A stretch of DNA of 64,000 bases, taken from contig NZ_NRRR01000001.1 in NCBI RefSeq assembly GCF_016583765.1, forward strand, positions 434,001-498,000, given 5' to 3'. The position numbers were made by a program, and so were the translations under genes. The notes below the pieces were generated by a model. It worked only from the letters and a program-made list of their open reading frames with translations, was not told the DNA's origin and made no database searches. Of the stretch, positions 8,140 to 20,977 are shown piece by piece. The first letter of the stretch is position 1. Each line of letters opens with the position of its first letter. The stretch is from Chromatium weissei. GTDB taxonomy: Bacteria > Pseudomonadota > Gammaproteobacteria > Chromatiales > Chromatiaceae.

Positions 8140-11100
8140 ATGCCAGAATCACAGCTATTTAATCACTCATATCTTAAAAAGATGCTTTTCACGATATTAC
8201 TGGCGGCGGCAGCCGTTGGTGGTAATGTGCTGCATCTTTCACTGTTCTTTGGTGTCGATCTATTATTCGGATCAATTGCCGCACTATTAGCATTGGTTTG
8301 GTTAGGTCGAATTTCTAGTATTTTAGTTGCCGCCGCAGGTGGAGCCTATACGCTATTGCTATGGGATCATTCCTACGCGCTATTGATTTTTGTCGCAGAA
8401 ATCGCTGTTGTCGGTGGTCAACGCGAATGGGCACGACGGCGCGGACGTATCATGTTACCACTGGCACTTGCTGATGCGTTGTATTGGCTGTTCATTGGTA
8501 TTCCTTTGATTATTCTGTGTTATCGCATCGGTTTAGAAATGAACTGGTCGCAAACGCTGTTAATTGTATTTAAGCAGTCGCTCAATGGCATTTTTAATGC
8601 GGCAGTCGTCAGTTTAATTTTATTATTAACAGCAGTGATACGACGACCTCAAGGCGGAATGCGCATTGCTGAGTTGCATTTTTCCAGTCTATTGTTTGCG
8701 ACACTGTTGCCGGGATTATTGATTACGAGTTGGAATAGCCAACGTTATCGTATGGAAATCGAAACGCATCTTGCTGAACGGCTCAAACTATTCGCACAAT
8801 TAACCGTGCAAGAACTCGATAAGCACGCCGCTGATGCAGATACCAAGGTGCTCGCTGCCGAACTCAATACCCTTAAAAAAATATACGATGCCAGTCTATT
8901 ACAAAATGCGAATTTGCAAATAGACATCACCACTGCGAACACGCCGCCACCGTATCCAATTGATCAGGTGATGCGTTTATATCGACAGTCGCCACAAAAC
9001 GAATTCAATTCACGAATGGAAAGCTATCGTGAAGGGCGTTATCACCTTGCCGTGCCGTATTCAAAAACGGAAGGTGCATTGATCATATCGGTGAATGCTG
9101 CGGTCATTATTGATCGCGTTCAAACTGAAATACGATACACGCTAGGGCTATTGATGGCATTAACACTGCTCGCATTAGTGATTGCACAAATCGGTAGTCT
9201 TCATTTAGCGTTATTGCTCCGACGTTTAGTGACCAGTGCGCGCACATTGCCAATTGCCATTCGTGATGAAGTGACGTGGATTGCGCCGCCTTCCAACTTT
9301 TTTGTTGAAACCAATCAATTAGCAGATACGCTTGCCATCATTGGCAATGTATTAACGACTAATTTCCGTTTACTCAATATCGAACGTACTAATTTTCGTG
9401 CCTTTTTTGAAAGCATGGACGATCCCATTTTCGTGACCAACTTGAATGGACAAATTCTTGATGTGAATCCGGCAGTAGAGCGTAAATTGGGTTATTCCGC
9501 AGAAGAGCTCATCGGTCAATCAATCGCGTCAATTCATCCTACAGATGTTTTTGAAAATAGCAATGAAGCGATAAGCGCAATATGCAACGGTTTAACCAAT
9601 ACTTGTGATCTGCCGCTATTAACAAAAAGCGGTGAAAAAATTCCCGCAGTTGCGCGAGTATGGCGTGGAAATTGGAATGGTAAAGAGTGCTTTTTTGGTA
9701 TCACTAAAGATCAAACTGCTGAATTAGCAGCACGAGCAGCATTAAGTCGTGAACGTGATTTATTTTCCGCAGGACCAGTATTTACGATTACTTGGAGTGT
9801 GGCGAGTCATTGGCCTGTTATTCAAGTTTCAAATAATGTGACTGACATTCTTGGTTACACTCCGGCAGAAATGTTAAATGTTAATTTTCGCTATGCTGAT
9901 CTCATTCATCCAAATGATTTGAAGCAAGTTTTTGATGAAATCGATTGGTATATCAAATATCGCCGCGATACGTTTGAGCAATCATATCGGCTGCGTTTGT
10001 ATTCTGGTGAATACCGCTGGTTTTATGATTTCACGCGTTTGATTCGTGATGCCAAAGGTCAGCTCTCTGAAATTCGTGGTTATCTTTTCGATCAAAGTCA
10101 TCTGAAAGAAGCGCAACTTGCATTAACCCGCGAGCGCCAACGATTCGTTAATGTGATTGACGGCACCCGCATGGGCATTTGGGAATGGAACATTGTCACC
10201 AATGAAGTGATAATCAATGCGTATTGGGCGGAAATTTGTGGTTATACCATTGCTGAATTGGAACCTGTTTCATATTCAACTTGGCAGCAGTTGGCGCATC
10301 CTGAAGAATTGGCAAATTGTGAAAAGGAATTGAAGATTCATTTGGCTGATTCTGATTATCGCTATTCGTGTGAATTACGAATGCGTCACAAAGATGGTCA
10401 TTGGGTGTGGGTGCTTTCTGAAGGCAGCGTGGTAATTCGAAATGCAAATGGACAACCGCAAATTATGGCGGGAACACACAGAGATATTAGTGAACGTAAA
10501 TACGCTGAAATTCAACTTCATCGCCGTGAATTACTCGATCATTTATTGGTTGAATTAGCGGGTGAATTGCTTAATTTAACGCCGGTATTGGGTCTTGATG
10601 CGGTGATTGAACGTGCATTGGGCCGCTTTGGACATCATCTTGATCGTACTTTTTTTTGCAAAATTGACTATGTCGCTAATACCCTCAGCAAAACGCATGA
10701 ATGGACAGCAGAAGGTGTGACACCATTGCGTGATCAGTGTCAATCAATTGCAATTGAGCGTTTCTCTACGCTTATTCGTTCGCTGCGCTGCAATGAAGCC
10801 GTCATTCTTCCAGAAACGACTCATTTTAGTAAACGCTGGAGAGAAGAATTGGCATTGTTGACTGGGTCTGATACACAGTCGTTACTCTTGATGCCAGTGA
10901 TAGACGGTAGCCGTTTATTAGGTATTTTAGGATTGGATGCTATTCGATTAGCGCATCGCTTTACGAAAAATAAAATTGAGTTTATGCGCGTGTATGCCAA
11001 TCTGCTTGCGAGTACGTTTCAACGTGAACAGACTTATGAATCGCTGCGTGATAGCGTGATGCGTTATGATTTACTGGCGCAACAAACACGCTCAATTGCA

Positions 11101-13041
11101 TGGGAGGTTGATGCGCAGGGTTTATTCATTTATGTCAGTCCATTGGTGGAGTCTATTTTAGGTTATCGCCAAGATGAGTTAATTGGAAAACGGCACTTTT
11201 ATGATCTCACGCTAGAAGCCGAGCGTGCCGAATTAAAACAGAATGCGTTTGAAGTTTTTGCGCGTCATGGTTTATTTCAAAATTTAGTGAATGTGGCGCA
11301 ACATCGCAATGGACAACGCATTTGGTTACTCACACACGGTCAACCCTTTTTTAATACGAACGGCACGCTGCTCGGTTATCGTGGTATTGATCAAGATATT
11401 ACTGTTCGACAAGAAGCGTTGGCGCGACTTGCTGCGAGTGAACGACGGTTTCGCGTTGTATTTGATCATGCACCATTGGGTATTGCGATTCCTGATACGA
11501 AACGGCGTTTTGTTTACGTCAATCATGCTTATGCTCAATTACTCGGACGTGACCGCGATACGCTATTAGGTCAATGTATTGATGACATGATTCATCCCGA
11601 TGATCGTCCTGAAATTGAACGGCTTTTTGTCGAATTGATTACGGGAAAACGCACCAGTTATCAGGTGAATCGGCGTTATTTACGTCCGAATGGTGAAGTG
11701 GTATGGGGAGATGTGCGCGTGACGCTTATTCCGAATTTGGATGATGATCAGGCGCTACCTATTGCAATGGTAGAGGACATTACCGAGCGGCTTGCCGCGC
11801 AGGAACACAATCAACAGTTGCAATGCGATCTTGATGCGGCGCGTGAACGCGCCACCATTGGTCACCTTGCCAGCGGAATTGCGCATGATTTTAATAATTT
11901 GCTGGGTGTAATTGATGCTAATCTAATGTATCTCGGTGATGCACTCACCAATACAAACGATGCAGAAATTGCGGAAGTATTAGAAGAAACACAAAGCGCC
12001 CTCGGTCATGCCAAAGTCATTACTGCTGGAATGTTATCGCTCAGTCGCGCCGGTGGTATTCAATGTGAACGCGTTAATTTGCGCCTCGTATTCGATGAAC
12101 TCATTGGTATTTTGCGCCATTTATTGCCGCGCAGTATTGACGCACAATTCGTGGTTCCAACCGATCTCATTGCGTTCACTAATGCCGCATTTTTACAGTC
12201 GGCGCTACTCAATCTCGCACTCAATGCCCGCGATGCCATGCCCGATGGCGGTCAACTTCAATTAACCGCCAGCGCCCAATCGAATACACCGGAAATTGCA
12301 CCGCGTTTAGGTGTTGCACCAATTGACGCGCATATTGAAATTCGCATCAGTGATACCGGTCACGGAATGCGTTCGGAAACATTAGAACGCATTTTTGAAC
12401 CCTTATTTTCTACCAAAGCGAAACAACGTGGTCATGGTTTAGGGCTATTCATGGTGCAGGAATTTGTTATTCGCAGCGGTGCAGCGTTAATTGTCAATTC
12501 GCGTCTGAATGAAGGCACGGAATTTCGCTTATTACTTTCCACTGGCGCGAATTTAGCGAATGAAGAAACAGATTTGAATGCCATGTTATTAACGCCACCG
12601 CAATCGGTGCGACGCGGGCTATTAGTCGAAGATGATTTACGGGTGCGCGAAGCCATTGGGCGATTATTAACAGCGCAGGGTTTACAATTTAGTACGGCAG
12701 AACACGGCGCTGATGCACTCAATTTACTGCGCACGAATACCGATTTTGATTTCGTGCTATCGGATATCGATATGCCAGTTATGGATGGATTTAATCTATA
12801 TGAAGAAATCGTGCGCAATTATCCACAATTGCCAGTGATTTTAATGAGCGGTCAGGATTTACAACCGGATTGTCACATTGATTGTCAACACAATCATTTG
12901 CAGTGTCCGGTCGTGTTGCGTAAACCCTTAGATATGCAGCAATTGAAACGTACAATTGAATTGGTTTGCACTGACAAAACGCCACGTTGCCAATCAGATT
13001 GCGTGTTGACATCTGCAAATGTCATTGCGTCAAATGCGTGA
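8140..13041 (+). CDS. Giant membrane hybrid sensor histidine kinase (multi-PAS, GAF, HisKA, HATPase, REC)
   Basis: A 1633-residue sensor. The N-terminal ~200 residues are strongly hydrophobic with several membrane helices. They are followed by a probably extracytoplasmic stretch to about 330 and a further helix at ~334-358. Then come PAS units starting near 416, 542, 668, 975 and 1100, with a GAF-like segment at ~797-970. The kinase core shows the H-box IAHDFNN with His1249, the N-box LNARDAMPDGG, and G-boxes DTGHGM and GHGLGL. A C-terminal receiver domain (~1490-1605) has its phospho-acceptor Asp near 1542 in LSDIDMP. Phosphorelay to the adjacent REC-EAL protein is a reasonable inference. 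The signal sensed cannot be read from the sequence. Confidence 0.88.
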   Translation: MPESQLFNHSYLKKMLFTILLAAAAVGGNVLHLSLFFGVDLLFGSIAALLALVWLGRISSILVAAAGGAYTLLLWDHSYALLIFVAEIAVVGGQREWARRRGRIMLPLALADALYWLFIGIPLIILCYRIGLEMNWSQTLLIVFKQSLNGIFNAAVVSLILLLTAVIRRPQGGMRIAELHFSSLLFATLLPGLLITSWNSQRYRMEIETHLAERLKLFAQLTVQELDKHAADADTKVLAAELNTLKKIYDASLLQNANLQIDITTANTPPPYPIDQVMRLYRQSPQNEFNSRMESYREGRYHLAVPYSKTEGALIISVNAAVIIDRVQTEIRYTLGLLMALTLLALVIAQIGSLHLALLLRRLVTSARTLPIAIRDEVTWIAPPSNFFVETNQLADTLAIIGNVLTTNFRLLNIERTNFRAFFESMDDPIFVTNLNGQILDVNPAVERKLGYSAEELIGQSIASIHPTDVFENSNEAISAICNGLTNTCDLPLLTKSGEKIPAVARVWRGNWNGKECFFGITKDQTAELAARAALSRERDLFSAGPVFTITWSVASHWPVIQVSNNVTDILGYTPAEMLNVNFRYADLIHPNDLKQVFDEIDWYIKYRRDTFEQSYRLRLYSGEYRWFYDFTRLIRDAKGQLSEIRGYLFDQSHLKEAQLALTRERQRFVNVIDGTRMGIWEWNIVTNEVIINAYWAEICGYTIAELEPVSYSTWQQLAHPEELANCEKELKIHLADSDYRYSCELRMRHKDGHWVWVLSEGSVVIRNANGQPQIMAGTHRDISERKYAEIQLHRRELLDHLLVELAGELLNLTPVLGLDAVIERALGRFGHHLDRTFFCKIDYVANTLSKTHEWTAEGVTPLRDQCQSIAIERFSTLIRSLRCNEAVILPETTHFSKRWREELALLTGSDTQSLLLMPVIDGSRLLGILGLDAIRLAHRFTKNKIEFMRVYANLLASTFQREQTYESLRDSVMRYDLLAQQTRSIAWEVDAQGLFIYVSPLVESILGYRQDELIGKRHFYDLTLEAERAELKQNAFEVFARHGLFQNLVNVAQHRNGQRIWLLTHGQPFFNTNGTLLGYRGIDQDITVRQEALARLAASERRFRVVFDHAPLGIAIPDTKRRFVYVNHAYAQLLGRDRDTLLGQCIDDMIHPDDRPEIERLFVELITGKRTSYQVNRRYLRPNGEVVWGDVRVTLIPNLDDDQALPIAMVEDITERLAAQEHNQQLQCDLDAARERATIGHLASGIAHDFNNLLGVIDANLMYLGDALTNTNDAEIAEVLEETQSALGHAKVITAGMLSLSRAGGIQCERVNLRLVFDELIGILRHLLPRSIDAQFVVPTDLIAFTNAAFLQSALLNLALNARDAMPDGGQLQLTASAQSNTPEIAPRLGVAPIDAHIEIRISDTGHGMRSETLERIFEPLFSTKAKQRGHGLGLFMVQEFVIRSGAALIVNSRLNEGTEFRLLLSTGANLANEETDLNAMLLTPPQSVRRGLLVEDDLRVREAIGRLLTAQGLQFSTAEHGADALNLLRTNTDFDFVLSDIDMPVMDGFNLYEEIVRNYPQLPVILMSGQDLQPDCHIDCQHNHLQCPVVLRKPLDMQQLKRTIELVCTDKTPRCQSDCVLTSANVIASNA

Positions 13042-13057
13042 AGTGTTGTGCAATCGA

Positions 13058-14134
13058 TTAGTGCTGTTCTAAACGGCGTAGCAAAAATAATGCACTCATC
13101 ACAAATAGCAGCGGTGGAGTCATTGCTGCTAGAAATGGATTCATTCCAAACAGCAGTGCAAAATAAGCAAAGGCGCGGCTGATTAAATAATACAGAATGC
13201 CCACTAAAATGCCGATAAACAATCGCCATCCCATGCCGCTGCTGCGCGATGAACCGAGCAGTAACGGCGTTGCTAAAAAAATCATCGATAAGGTTAAAAA
13301 CGGATAAACAACCTTACTCCAAAACACCACTTCATAAGCGCCAGCATCCTGTTTGTTAATACCCATAAAACGAATATAACGATACAGATTCCATACGGAT
13401 AATAGATGCGGATTGGCAATCACAATTTTAAGTAATTCGGGATCAAGCAGTGAATCCCACGCCATTTGATCGATGTGTTCAACCTGCACTCCGGCGTCAC
13501 TGATTCGACTGCGTACAATGTCATCCAATATCCAATGTGCATTACGATAACGGGCGGCATTTACATGCGTTTCAATAAGTGTTTCTGTTGTTGCATCGAA
13601 TTGATAAATGAAAATATCACGCAAATCTGCTCCTGATTGTATTTCACGAATGTTGACGTAAGCGCCTTCATCAATTGCCCAAAATCCATCAGAAGTTTGC
13701 TGTGCGATTTCACCTGAGAGTGCTTGTCGTCGCAGTTGTAATCCGCGTTGTTCTGTAATTGGCGCAATGATTTCTCCGATGATCAGCGCCAGCACCACTA
13801 AGAATAAGCCGCCACGCAATCCCGCGAATACGATTTGCCACACAGATAATCCCGCAGCGCGCATTGCAATCAATTCCGAGCGATTGGCTAATGTACCTAA
13901 ACCAATTAACGCGCCAATTAAGGTGGCAATTGGAAAAATCTGATAGGCGTAACGCGGTAAACTCAGCGTCATAAATAATAGTGCATTTGTTAAGGTGTAA
14001 TTCGCAGTGCCAATGTTGTCTAAATCATCAGCGAGAATGACCACGCCTAACAGCGGCAATAAAATACCGAGCGTTAGTAAGGTTCCGCCAATCACTGCCC
14101 ACGCGAGATAACGGTCAATCAAGCGCATGTGCAT
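13058..14134 (-). CDS. lptG: LptG, permease subunit of LPS export ABC transporter
   Basis: A 358-residue inner-membrane protein of the LptF/LptG family that, with LptB2 and LptC, extracts lipopolysaccharide from the inner membrane. It has membrane helices near the N-terminus (LIDRYLAWAVIGGTLLTLGI), the FPIATLIGALIGLGTLANRSEL segment that is diagnostic of LptG, a central periplasmic beta-jellyroll region (~130-265) and C-terminal helices. ATGs at 14134 and 14128 both give family-like starts. It is divergent from pepA, with about 110 bases between. The usual neighbour lptF is missing here: no second permease gene lies between lptG and pepA. Confidence 0.85.
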   Translation of the reverse strand: MHMRLIDRYLAWAVIGGTLLTLGILLPLLGVVILADDLDNIGTANYTLTNALLFMTLSLPRYAYQIFPIATLIGALIGLGTLANRSELIAMRAAGLSVWQIVFAGLRGGLFLVVLALIIGEIIAPITEQRGLQLRRQALSGEIAQQTSDGFWAIDEGAYVNIREIQSGADLRDIFIYQFDATTETLIETHVNAARYRNAHWILDDIVRSRISDAGVQVEHIDQMAWDSLLDPELLKIVIANPHLLSVWNLYRYIRFMGINKQDAGAYEVVFWSKVVYPFLTLSMIFLATPLLLGSSRSSGMGWRLFIGILVGILYYLISRAFAYFALLFGMNPFLAAMTPPLLFVMSALFLLRRLEQH

Positions 14135-14243
14135 TCACGTCTGTTATTTGCCAAGGTGTTCAATCATCCTATCACCATCACGCCTCACGGCTGATGTTCC
14201 AACTTTGTGTGTTATTTCAACGTTTATTTGAGGAATACTGACC

Positions 14244-15740
14244 ATGAAAGTGACTTTACACACTGGCGCACTGGCCACGCAAAGCACGCCCTGTCTCGTG
14301 CTCGGTGTCTTTGCGCAGGAGCCGTTGACGGGTGCGGCGGCGCAAATTGATCGCGCCAGCAATGGACGTTTGACGGCGCTGCGAGAAAAGGGCGATCTCA
14401 GTGGCGAAGCGGGTCACACGCTGCTGTTGTACGACGTGCCCGATGTTGCTGCCGAGCGCGTGCTGTTGATGGATTTTGGTCAATCATCGACGTTGACGCG
14501 GGCGAAATATCGAAAAACGCTCGCGGCCGCAATTAACGCCATTCAACAATTGCGCGCAGGTGAAGCGCTGCTGGCGCTGCCGACGACATTGCCGAACGGA
14601 ATGAATGTGTATTTGGCGCTGCGCGATGCCGTGTTGCTCGCCGAAGAGCGGGTTTATCGTTATACCCACACGAAAAACGATAAACATGCACCGAAAATGC
14701 CGCTCACGGCGTTAACGCTGGCGTTGACGGATGACAGCGATTCCGTCGTGGCTGAACGCGCCATTGCACACGGCACGGCCATTGCAGCGGGAGTGCGCTT
14801 GGCAAAAGAGCTGGGCAATTTGCCGGGCAACATCTGCACGCCGACTTATTTGGCAACGCAGGCCATGGCATTGGAAACGCGTTGTCAAGCCTTGTCGGTG
14901 GAAGTGCTCGAAGCGGAGGCGATGGCGGCGCTGGGAATGAATGCGTTGTTATCGGTTGCTCGCGGCAGTCGCCAACCGCCGAAGTTAATCGTGATGAAAT
15001 ACAACGGTGGAGCGCCGAATGAACAACCAATTGTTTTGGTTGGTAAAGGTTTGACTTTTGATGCTGGCGGCATTTCACTCAAACCCGCAACCGACATGGA
15101 CGAAATGAAATACGACATGTGCGGCGGCGCGAGTGTGTTGGGCGTGATGGAAGCTGCTTGTGCATTGAATTTGCCACTGAATCTCGTCGGCGTGGTGCCC
15201 AGCAGCGAGAATTTGCCCGATGGCGACGCGAATAAACCCGGCGACATCGTGACCAGCATGTCCGGTCAAACCATTGAAATTCTGAACACGGATGCCGAGG
15301 GACGGTTGATTCTGTGCGATGCCCTGACCTACTGCAAACGCTTTGATCCCGCGTTAGTCATTGATATTGCAACCTTAACTGGCTCTTGCGTCATGGCACT
15401 GGGCAAACACGCGGCAGGATTATTTAGCAGCGACGAGGCGCTGGCTGCCGAATTGCTGACCGCTGGCGAACGCGCTGGAGATCGGGCGTGGCGCTTGCCA
15501 TTGTGGGACGATTATCAGCAGCAATTGGATACCAACTTTGCGGATATGGCGAATGTGGGTGGACGCGAAGGCGGCGCAATTACAGCGGCTTGTTTTTTAT
15601 CGCGTTTTACCAAGGAATATCGCTGGGCGCATTTGGATATTGCAGGCGTGGCGTGGATCAGCGGTAAAGAAAAAGGCGGTACTGGGCGACCAGTGGCATT
15701 ATTAACGCAGTTTTTATTAGAACGCAGCGGTTTAATGTAA
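14244..15740 (+). CDS. pepA: Leucyl aminopeptidase PepA (M17 family)
   Basis: A 498-residue cytoplasmic metallo-aminopeptidase of the usual length. The M17 signature NTDAEGRLILCDAL is present, with the metal-binding lysine and aspartates in VGKGLTFDAGGISLKP and the D/E ligands of the signature. The enzyme removes N-terminal residues and in some gammaproteobacteria doubles as a DNA-binding accessory protein (XerA). A GAGG element precedes the ATG at 14244. It is divergent from lptG and is followed by a hairpin at 15747-15780. Confidence 0.93.
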   Translation: MKVTLHTGALATQSTPCLVLGVFAQEPLTGAAAQIDRASNGRLTALREKGDLSGEAGHTLLLYDVPDVAAERVLLMDFGQSSTLTRAKYRKTLAAAINAIQQLRAGEALLALPTTLPNGMNVYLALRDAVLLAEERVYRYTHTKNDKHAPKMPLTALTLALTDDSDSVVAERAIAHGTAIAAGVRLAKELGNLPGNICTPTYLATQAMALETRCQALSVEVLEAEAMAALGMNALLSVARGSRQPPKLIVMKYNGGAPNEQPIVLVGKGLTFDAGGISLKPATDMDEMKYDMCGGASVLGVMEAACALNLPLNLVGVVPSSENLPDGDANKPGDIVTSMSGQTIEILNTDAEGRLILCDALTYCKRFDPALVIDIATLTGSCVMALGKHAAGLFSSDEALAAELLTAGERAGDRAWRLPLWDDYQQQLDTNFADMANVGGREGGAITAACFLSRFTKEYRWAHLDIAGVAWISGKEKGGTGRPVALLTQFLLERSGLM

Positions 15741-15746
15741 TTGAGT

Positions 15747-15780
15747 CACTCGAAGTTGTTCATTGCAATAACTTCGAGTG
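15747..15780 (+). terminator. Hairpin after pepA, without U-tract
   Basis: CACTCGAAGTT (15747-15757) pairs perfectly with AACTTCGAGTG (15770-15780). One G-U and two A-T pairs can extend the stem, leaving a 6-base loop. It starts 6 bases after the pepA stop, so a 3'-end role is likely. There is no T-run, so Rho-independent termination is uncertain. Confidence 0.5.
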
Positions 15781-15882
15781 CTTCACGATCAATTGACAGG
15801 AGCAACGCAATTGCGTATTGAGTTACAACAGAGCGCGAATACAGCTTAATCGGAGAAAAGAATCGCATGATTGGAACAGCGC

Positions 15883-16521
15883 ATGAATAATGTTATCGCT
15901 CAATTTAATTGGTTGTTGCGAACGATTATTGGAATTATGCCGCTATTGTTAACCGCCTGCACGACCAGCGGTGTCAATTCGATTTGGCTCAAACCAAATC
16001 ATTCGCCAGCGCCGTATCAGCATTTAATTGTAGTGGGAATTGCGAATAGCGCCAAAATTCAACGTGCTTATGAAGGCGCATTTATTCAAGCATTCAAAGC
16101 GCAAGGATTAAATGTGCGTTCCAGTGAAGCCTTGGTTCCTGCGCTCAATCCCAAACGCAGTAAAGCTATTCAAACAAGTTTAATTCGCGCTGGCGCGGAT
16201 GCAATCTTGTTAACACATTTGGTTGCCGAGCCAATGAAAAGTGTGGAATCACCGCCTTTGCGCACGAATACGGTTCCAGACGTTTATCGTCAATTAGCAC
16301 CCTATTACCAAGATGTTTATTTCAAGGTGATGCGCACAGGTTATTACAGCGGCTATCAAGAATTGCGATTGGAAAGTAATCTTTATGATGCAAAAACTGC
16401 GACGTTAATTTGGTCTGGACGCTCGCAACCACTTGATCCTAATTCAGAACAAACGATTGGTCAGGTGATGACGCAGGTGGTCACACAATTGCGCGATGAT
16501 CAATTGCTTCCGCCATTGTGA
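15883..16521 (+). CDS. DUF4136-like outer-membrane lipoprotein
   Basis: A 212-residue lipoprotein. The N-terminus has a hydrophobic segment ending in the lipobox LLTAC, with the lipidated Cys at residue 26. The mature part contains a strand-rich fold (HLIVVGIANSAKIQRAYEGAF, ADAILLTHLVAEP, LESNLYDAKTATLIWSGRS) resembling small lipoproteins such as the DUF4136 group. A TTG at 15871 would add four residues; the ATG at 15883 has GGA eight bases upstream. It is monocistronic, with about 200 bases before zipA. The function is unknown and the family match is approximate. Confidence 0.7.
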   Translation: MNNVIAQFNWLLRTIIGIMPLLLTACTTSGVNSIWLKPNHSPAPYQHLIVVGIANSAKIQRAYEGAFIQAFKAQGLNVRSSEALVPALNPKRSKAIQTSLIRAGADAILLTHLVAEPMKSVESPPLRTNTVPDVYRQLAPYYQDVYFKVMRTGYYSGYQELRLESNLYDAKTATLIWSGRSQPLDPNSEQTIGQVMTQVVTQLRDDQLLPPL

Positions 16522-16723
16522 TCGACGCAATTCAATGCAGTCTGAATGATGATCTGCATTGATATACTGACAAATGTTCGCAGTTGAAATCTCAATGGTT
16601 TGATTCTGCTTAGTGGTGCTTTTTAGTAATGATTAGTGAATTGAGAGAGTGACATCACAACTGTGTTAAGTCTTATACTCACTCAAACTTCCAATAAACC
16701 TATCAACGGTCATTTCATATCGA

Positions 16724-19653
<2,930 letters not shown>

Positions 19654-19686
19654 ATTGGATTTTCTTAAATAAAAAGGGATTAAACG

Positions 19687-19950
19687 ATGACTGAATTAAC
19701 GCCGGAACAAGAGCTTTTACTGCTGATGCGCCACACACTTGCGGCGATTATTCGTGATGTGACACCGCAACCGGGAATGCGGCATCCGCTGTCAAATGCG
19801 ACCGTTGAAGAGGTGCGACATTGTTTGGGAATGATTGCCGCCCGCGAGCAGGCGCTGGCGACTGATGGCAACAAAGAACGCCCGCATTTCATTGACGAGC
19901 CGCAGCCGGTGCGTATTCCGGTGAGCGAGATCAAAAAACGTGGCGATTAA
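19687..19950 (+). CDS. Conserved small hypothetical protein downstream of ligA
   Basis: An 87-residue, mostly helical soluble protein with the core RHTLAAIIRDVTPQPGMRHP and a VRHCLGMIAAREQAL helix. It has no signal peptide or membrane segment. I recognise the general type as a small conserved gammaproteobacterial protein but know no function. It starts 33 bases after ligA, with AAAGGGA about eight bases before the ATG, and ends 30 bases before the tRNA gene, so it is probably transcribed with ligA. Confidence 0.65.
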   Translation: MTELTPEQELLLLMRHTLAAIIRDVTPQPGMRHPLSNATVEEVRHCLGMIAAREQALATDGNKERPHFIDEPQPVRIPVSEIKKRGD

Positions 19951-19980
19951 CATGCCAGATGGTTAGAATGTTTGTCCTGT

Positions 19981-20056
19981 GCTGACGTAGCTCAGTTGGC
20001 AGAGCAGCTGATTTGTAATCAGCAGGTCGTCGGTTCAAATCCGACCGTCAGCTCCA
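19981..20056 (+). tRNA. tRNA-Thr (anticodon TGT)
   Basis: A 76-base cloverleaf. Acceptor arms GCTGACG (19981-19987) and CGTCAGC (20046-20052) are perfectly complementary. The anticodon stem GCTGA/TCAGC encloses a 7-base loop with TGT at 20014-20016, and the T-arm contains GTTCAAAT. The discriminator T and CCA (20053-20056) are encoded. The anticodon UGU reads threonine ACA/ACG codons. The gene is followed by an intrinsic terminator. Confidence 0.97.
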
Positions 20057-20064
20057 AATCAGCA

Positions 20065-20100
20065 ACGGCTTGTATCAAAACTGATGCAAGCCGTTTTTTA
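20065..20100 (+). terminator. Intrinsic terminator after tRNA-Thr
   Basis: A 13-base stem, ACGGCTTGTATCA (20065-20077) with TGATGCAAGCCGT (20082-20094), one G-U pair and a 4-base loop, followed by six T residues. It ends the tRNA transcript and probably also readthrough from ligA. Confidence 0.9.
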
Positions 20101-20123
20101 TTGCGTGAGCAGTTCAATTTTAT

Positions 20124-20939
20124 TCAATGTCCATTGAAAAGCTGTTCATTGATCTTTTTATTCTTATTGAAACAAGGAAAGCAGAAAGGATTTAGCAGCC
20201 ACGCCGTTCCATAAACCATCACCGCCGACCAAATCACATCCGAAGCAAAATGATCGCCCATCGCCATTCGCGCCATTCCGATTAAACTTCCCAGAATCAA
20301 TGAAATAAATAGTGCCGACCACGCCAACACCGGTCGCTCGCGTCGCCACCAGAAAAATAGCGCCCCAATTAAAAAACCCACCGAACTATGCCCGCTGGGA
20401 AAAGATTTACCGCTACCACTTGAATTAAATGCCAATGGCGGTTGATAGATTTCGCTGCCACCAAATACCGTGATTTGATGCGGGCGCGGTCGTCCCCAGT
20501 GTTCTTTGAAAATGCCGTTGACCAACAAACCAGGACCGAGCAGCGTCACGGTCAGCAGAAAAATTGCCAAACGACGCGCCCGCTGCAACCACATCCACCG
20601 CAAACCGGCAGCGATCACAACGACGCAGCCGAGCACGATAAAACTGACCATAAATGGCACAAGGTGGTAGCAAAACTGCCACAGAGGTCGCTGCCCTTCC
20701 CACCACACTTCAGCGGCATTCGCGTGATAAAACTGCTTCGCAAACCACAAATCCGCATCGCTCATCCAAAATGGCAGCGTTCCCAACAAGGCAAATGCAA
20801 TCAGCAGTAAAAGCGGCAATAATTGATTTGGATGCGGCGCAGCAGATAACATTAAAAACATCATTAAATGGCGATTAAAAGGAAATGCGAGAATAACAAT
20901 TGCCTTCACTGAATACAACACAACCTCATGCCGCAACAC
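20124..20939 (-). CDS. PAP2-family membrane phosphatase (lipid phosphatase-like)
   Basis: A polytopic membrane protein of up to 271 residues with all three PAP2 phosphatase motifs: KEHWGRPRP, FPSGHSS and ARMAMGDHFASD. Family members remove phosphate from lipid A, phosphatidylglycerol phosphate or undecaprenyl pyrophosphate at the periplasmic face. The specificity cannot be told here. The start is uncertain: the GTG at 20939 gives a longer hydrophobic N-terminus, while the tandem ATGs near 20864 give a conventional one. Neither has a clear ribosome-binding site. It is divergent from hisHF. Confidence 0.82.
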   Translation of the reverse strand: MLRHEVVLYSVKAIVILAFPFNRHLMMFLMLSAAPHPNQLLPLLLLIAFALLGTLPFWMSDADLWFAKQFYHANAAEVWWEGQRPLWQFCYHLVPFMVSFIVLGCVVVIAAGLRWMWLQRARRLAIFLLTVTLLGPGLLVNGIFKEHWGRPRPHQITVFGGSEIYQPPLAFNSSGSGKSFPSGHSSVGFLIGALFFWWRRERPVLAWSALFISLILGSLIGMARMAMGDHFASDVIWSAVMVYGTAWLLNPFCFPCFNKNKKINEQLFNGH

Positions 20940-20977
20940 TGCGGTTTTTAGTATCGAATTGATTTAGGAATGACTCC

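Noticed and set aside
19972..20214. 80-codon frame across the tRNA
   Set aside because: It reads through the tRNA-Thr cloverleaf and its terminator. The RNA features explain the sequence.
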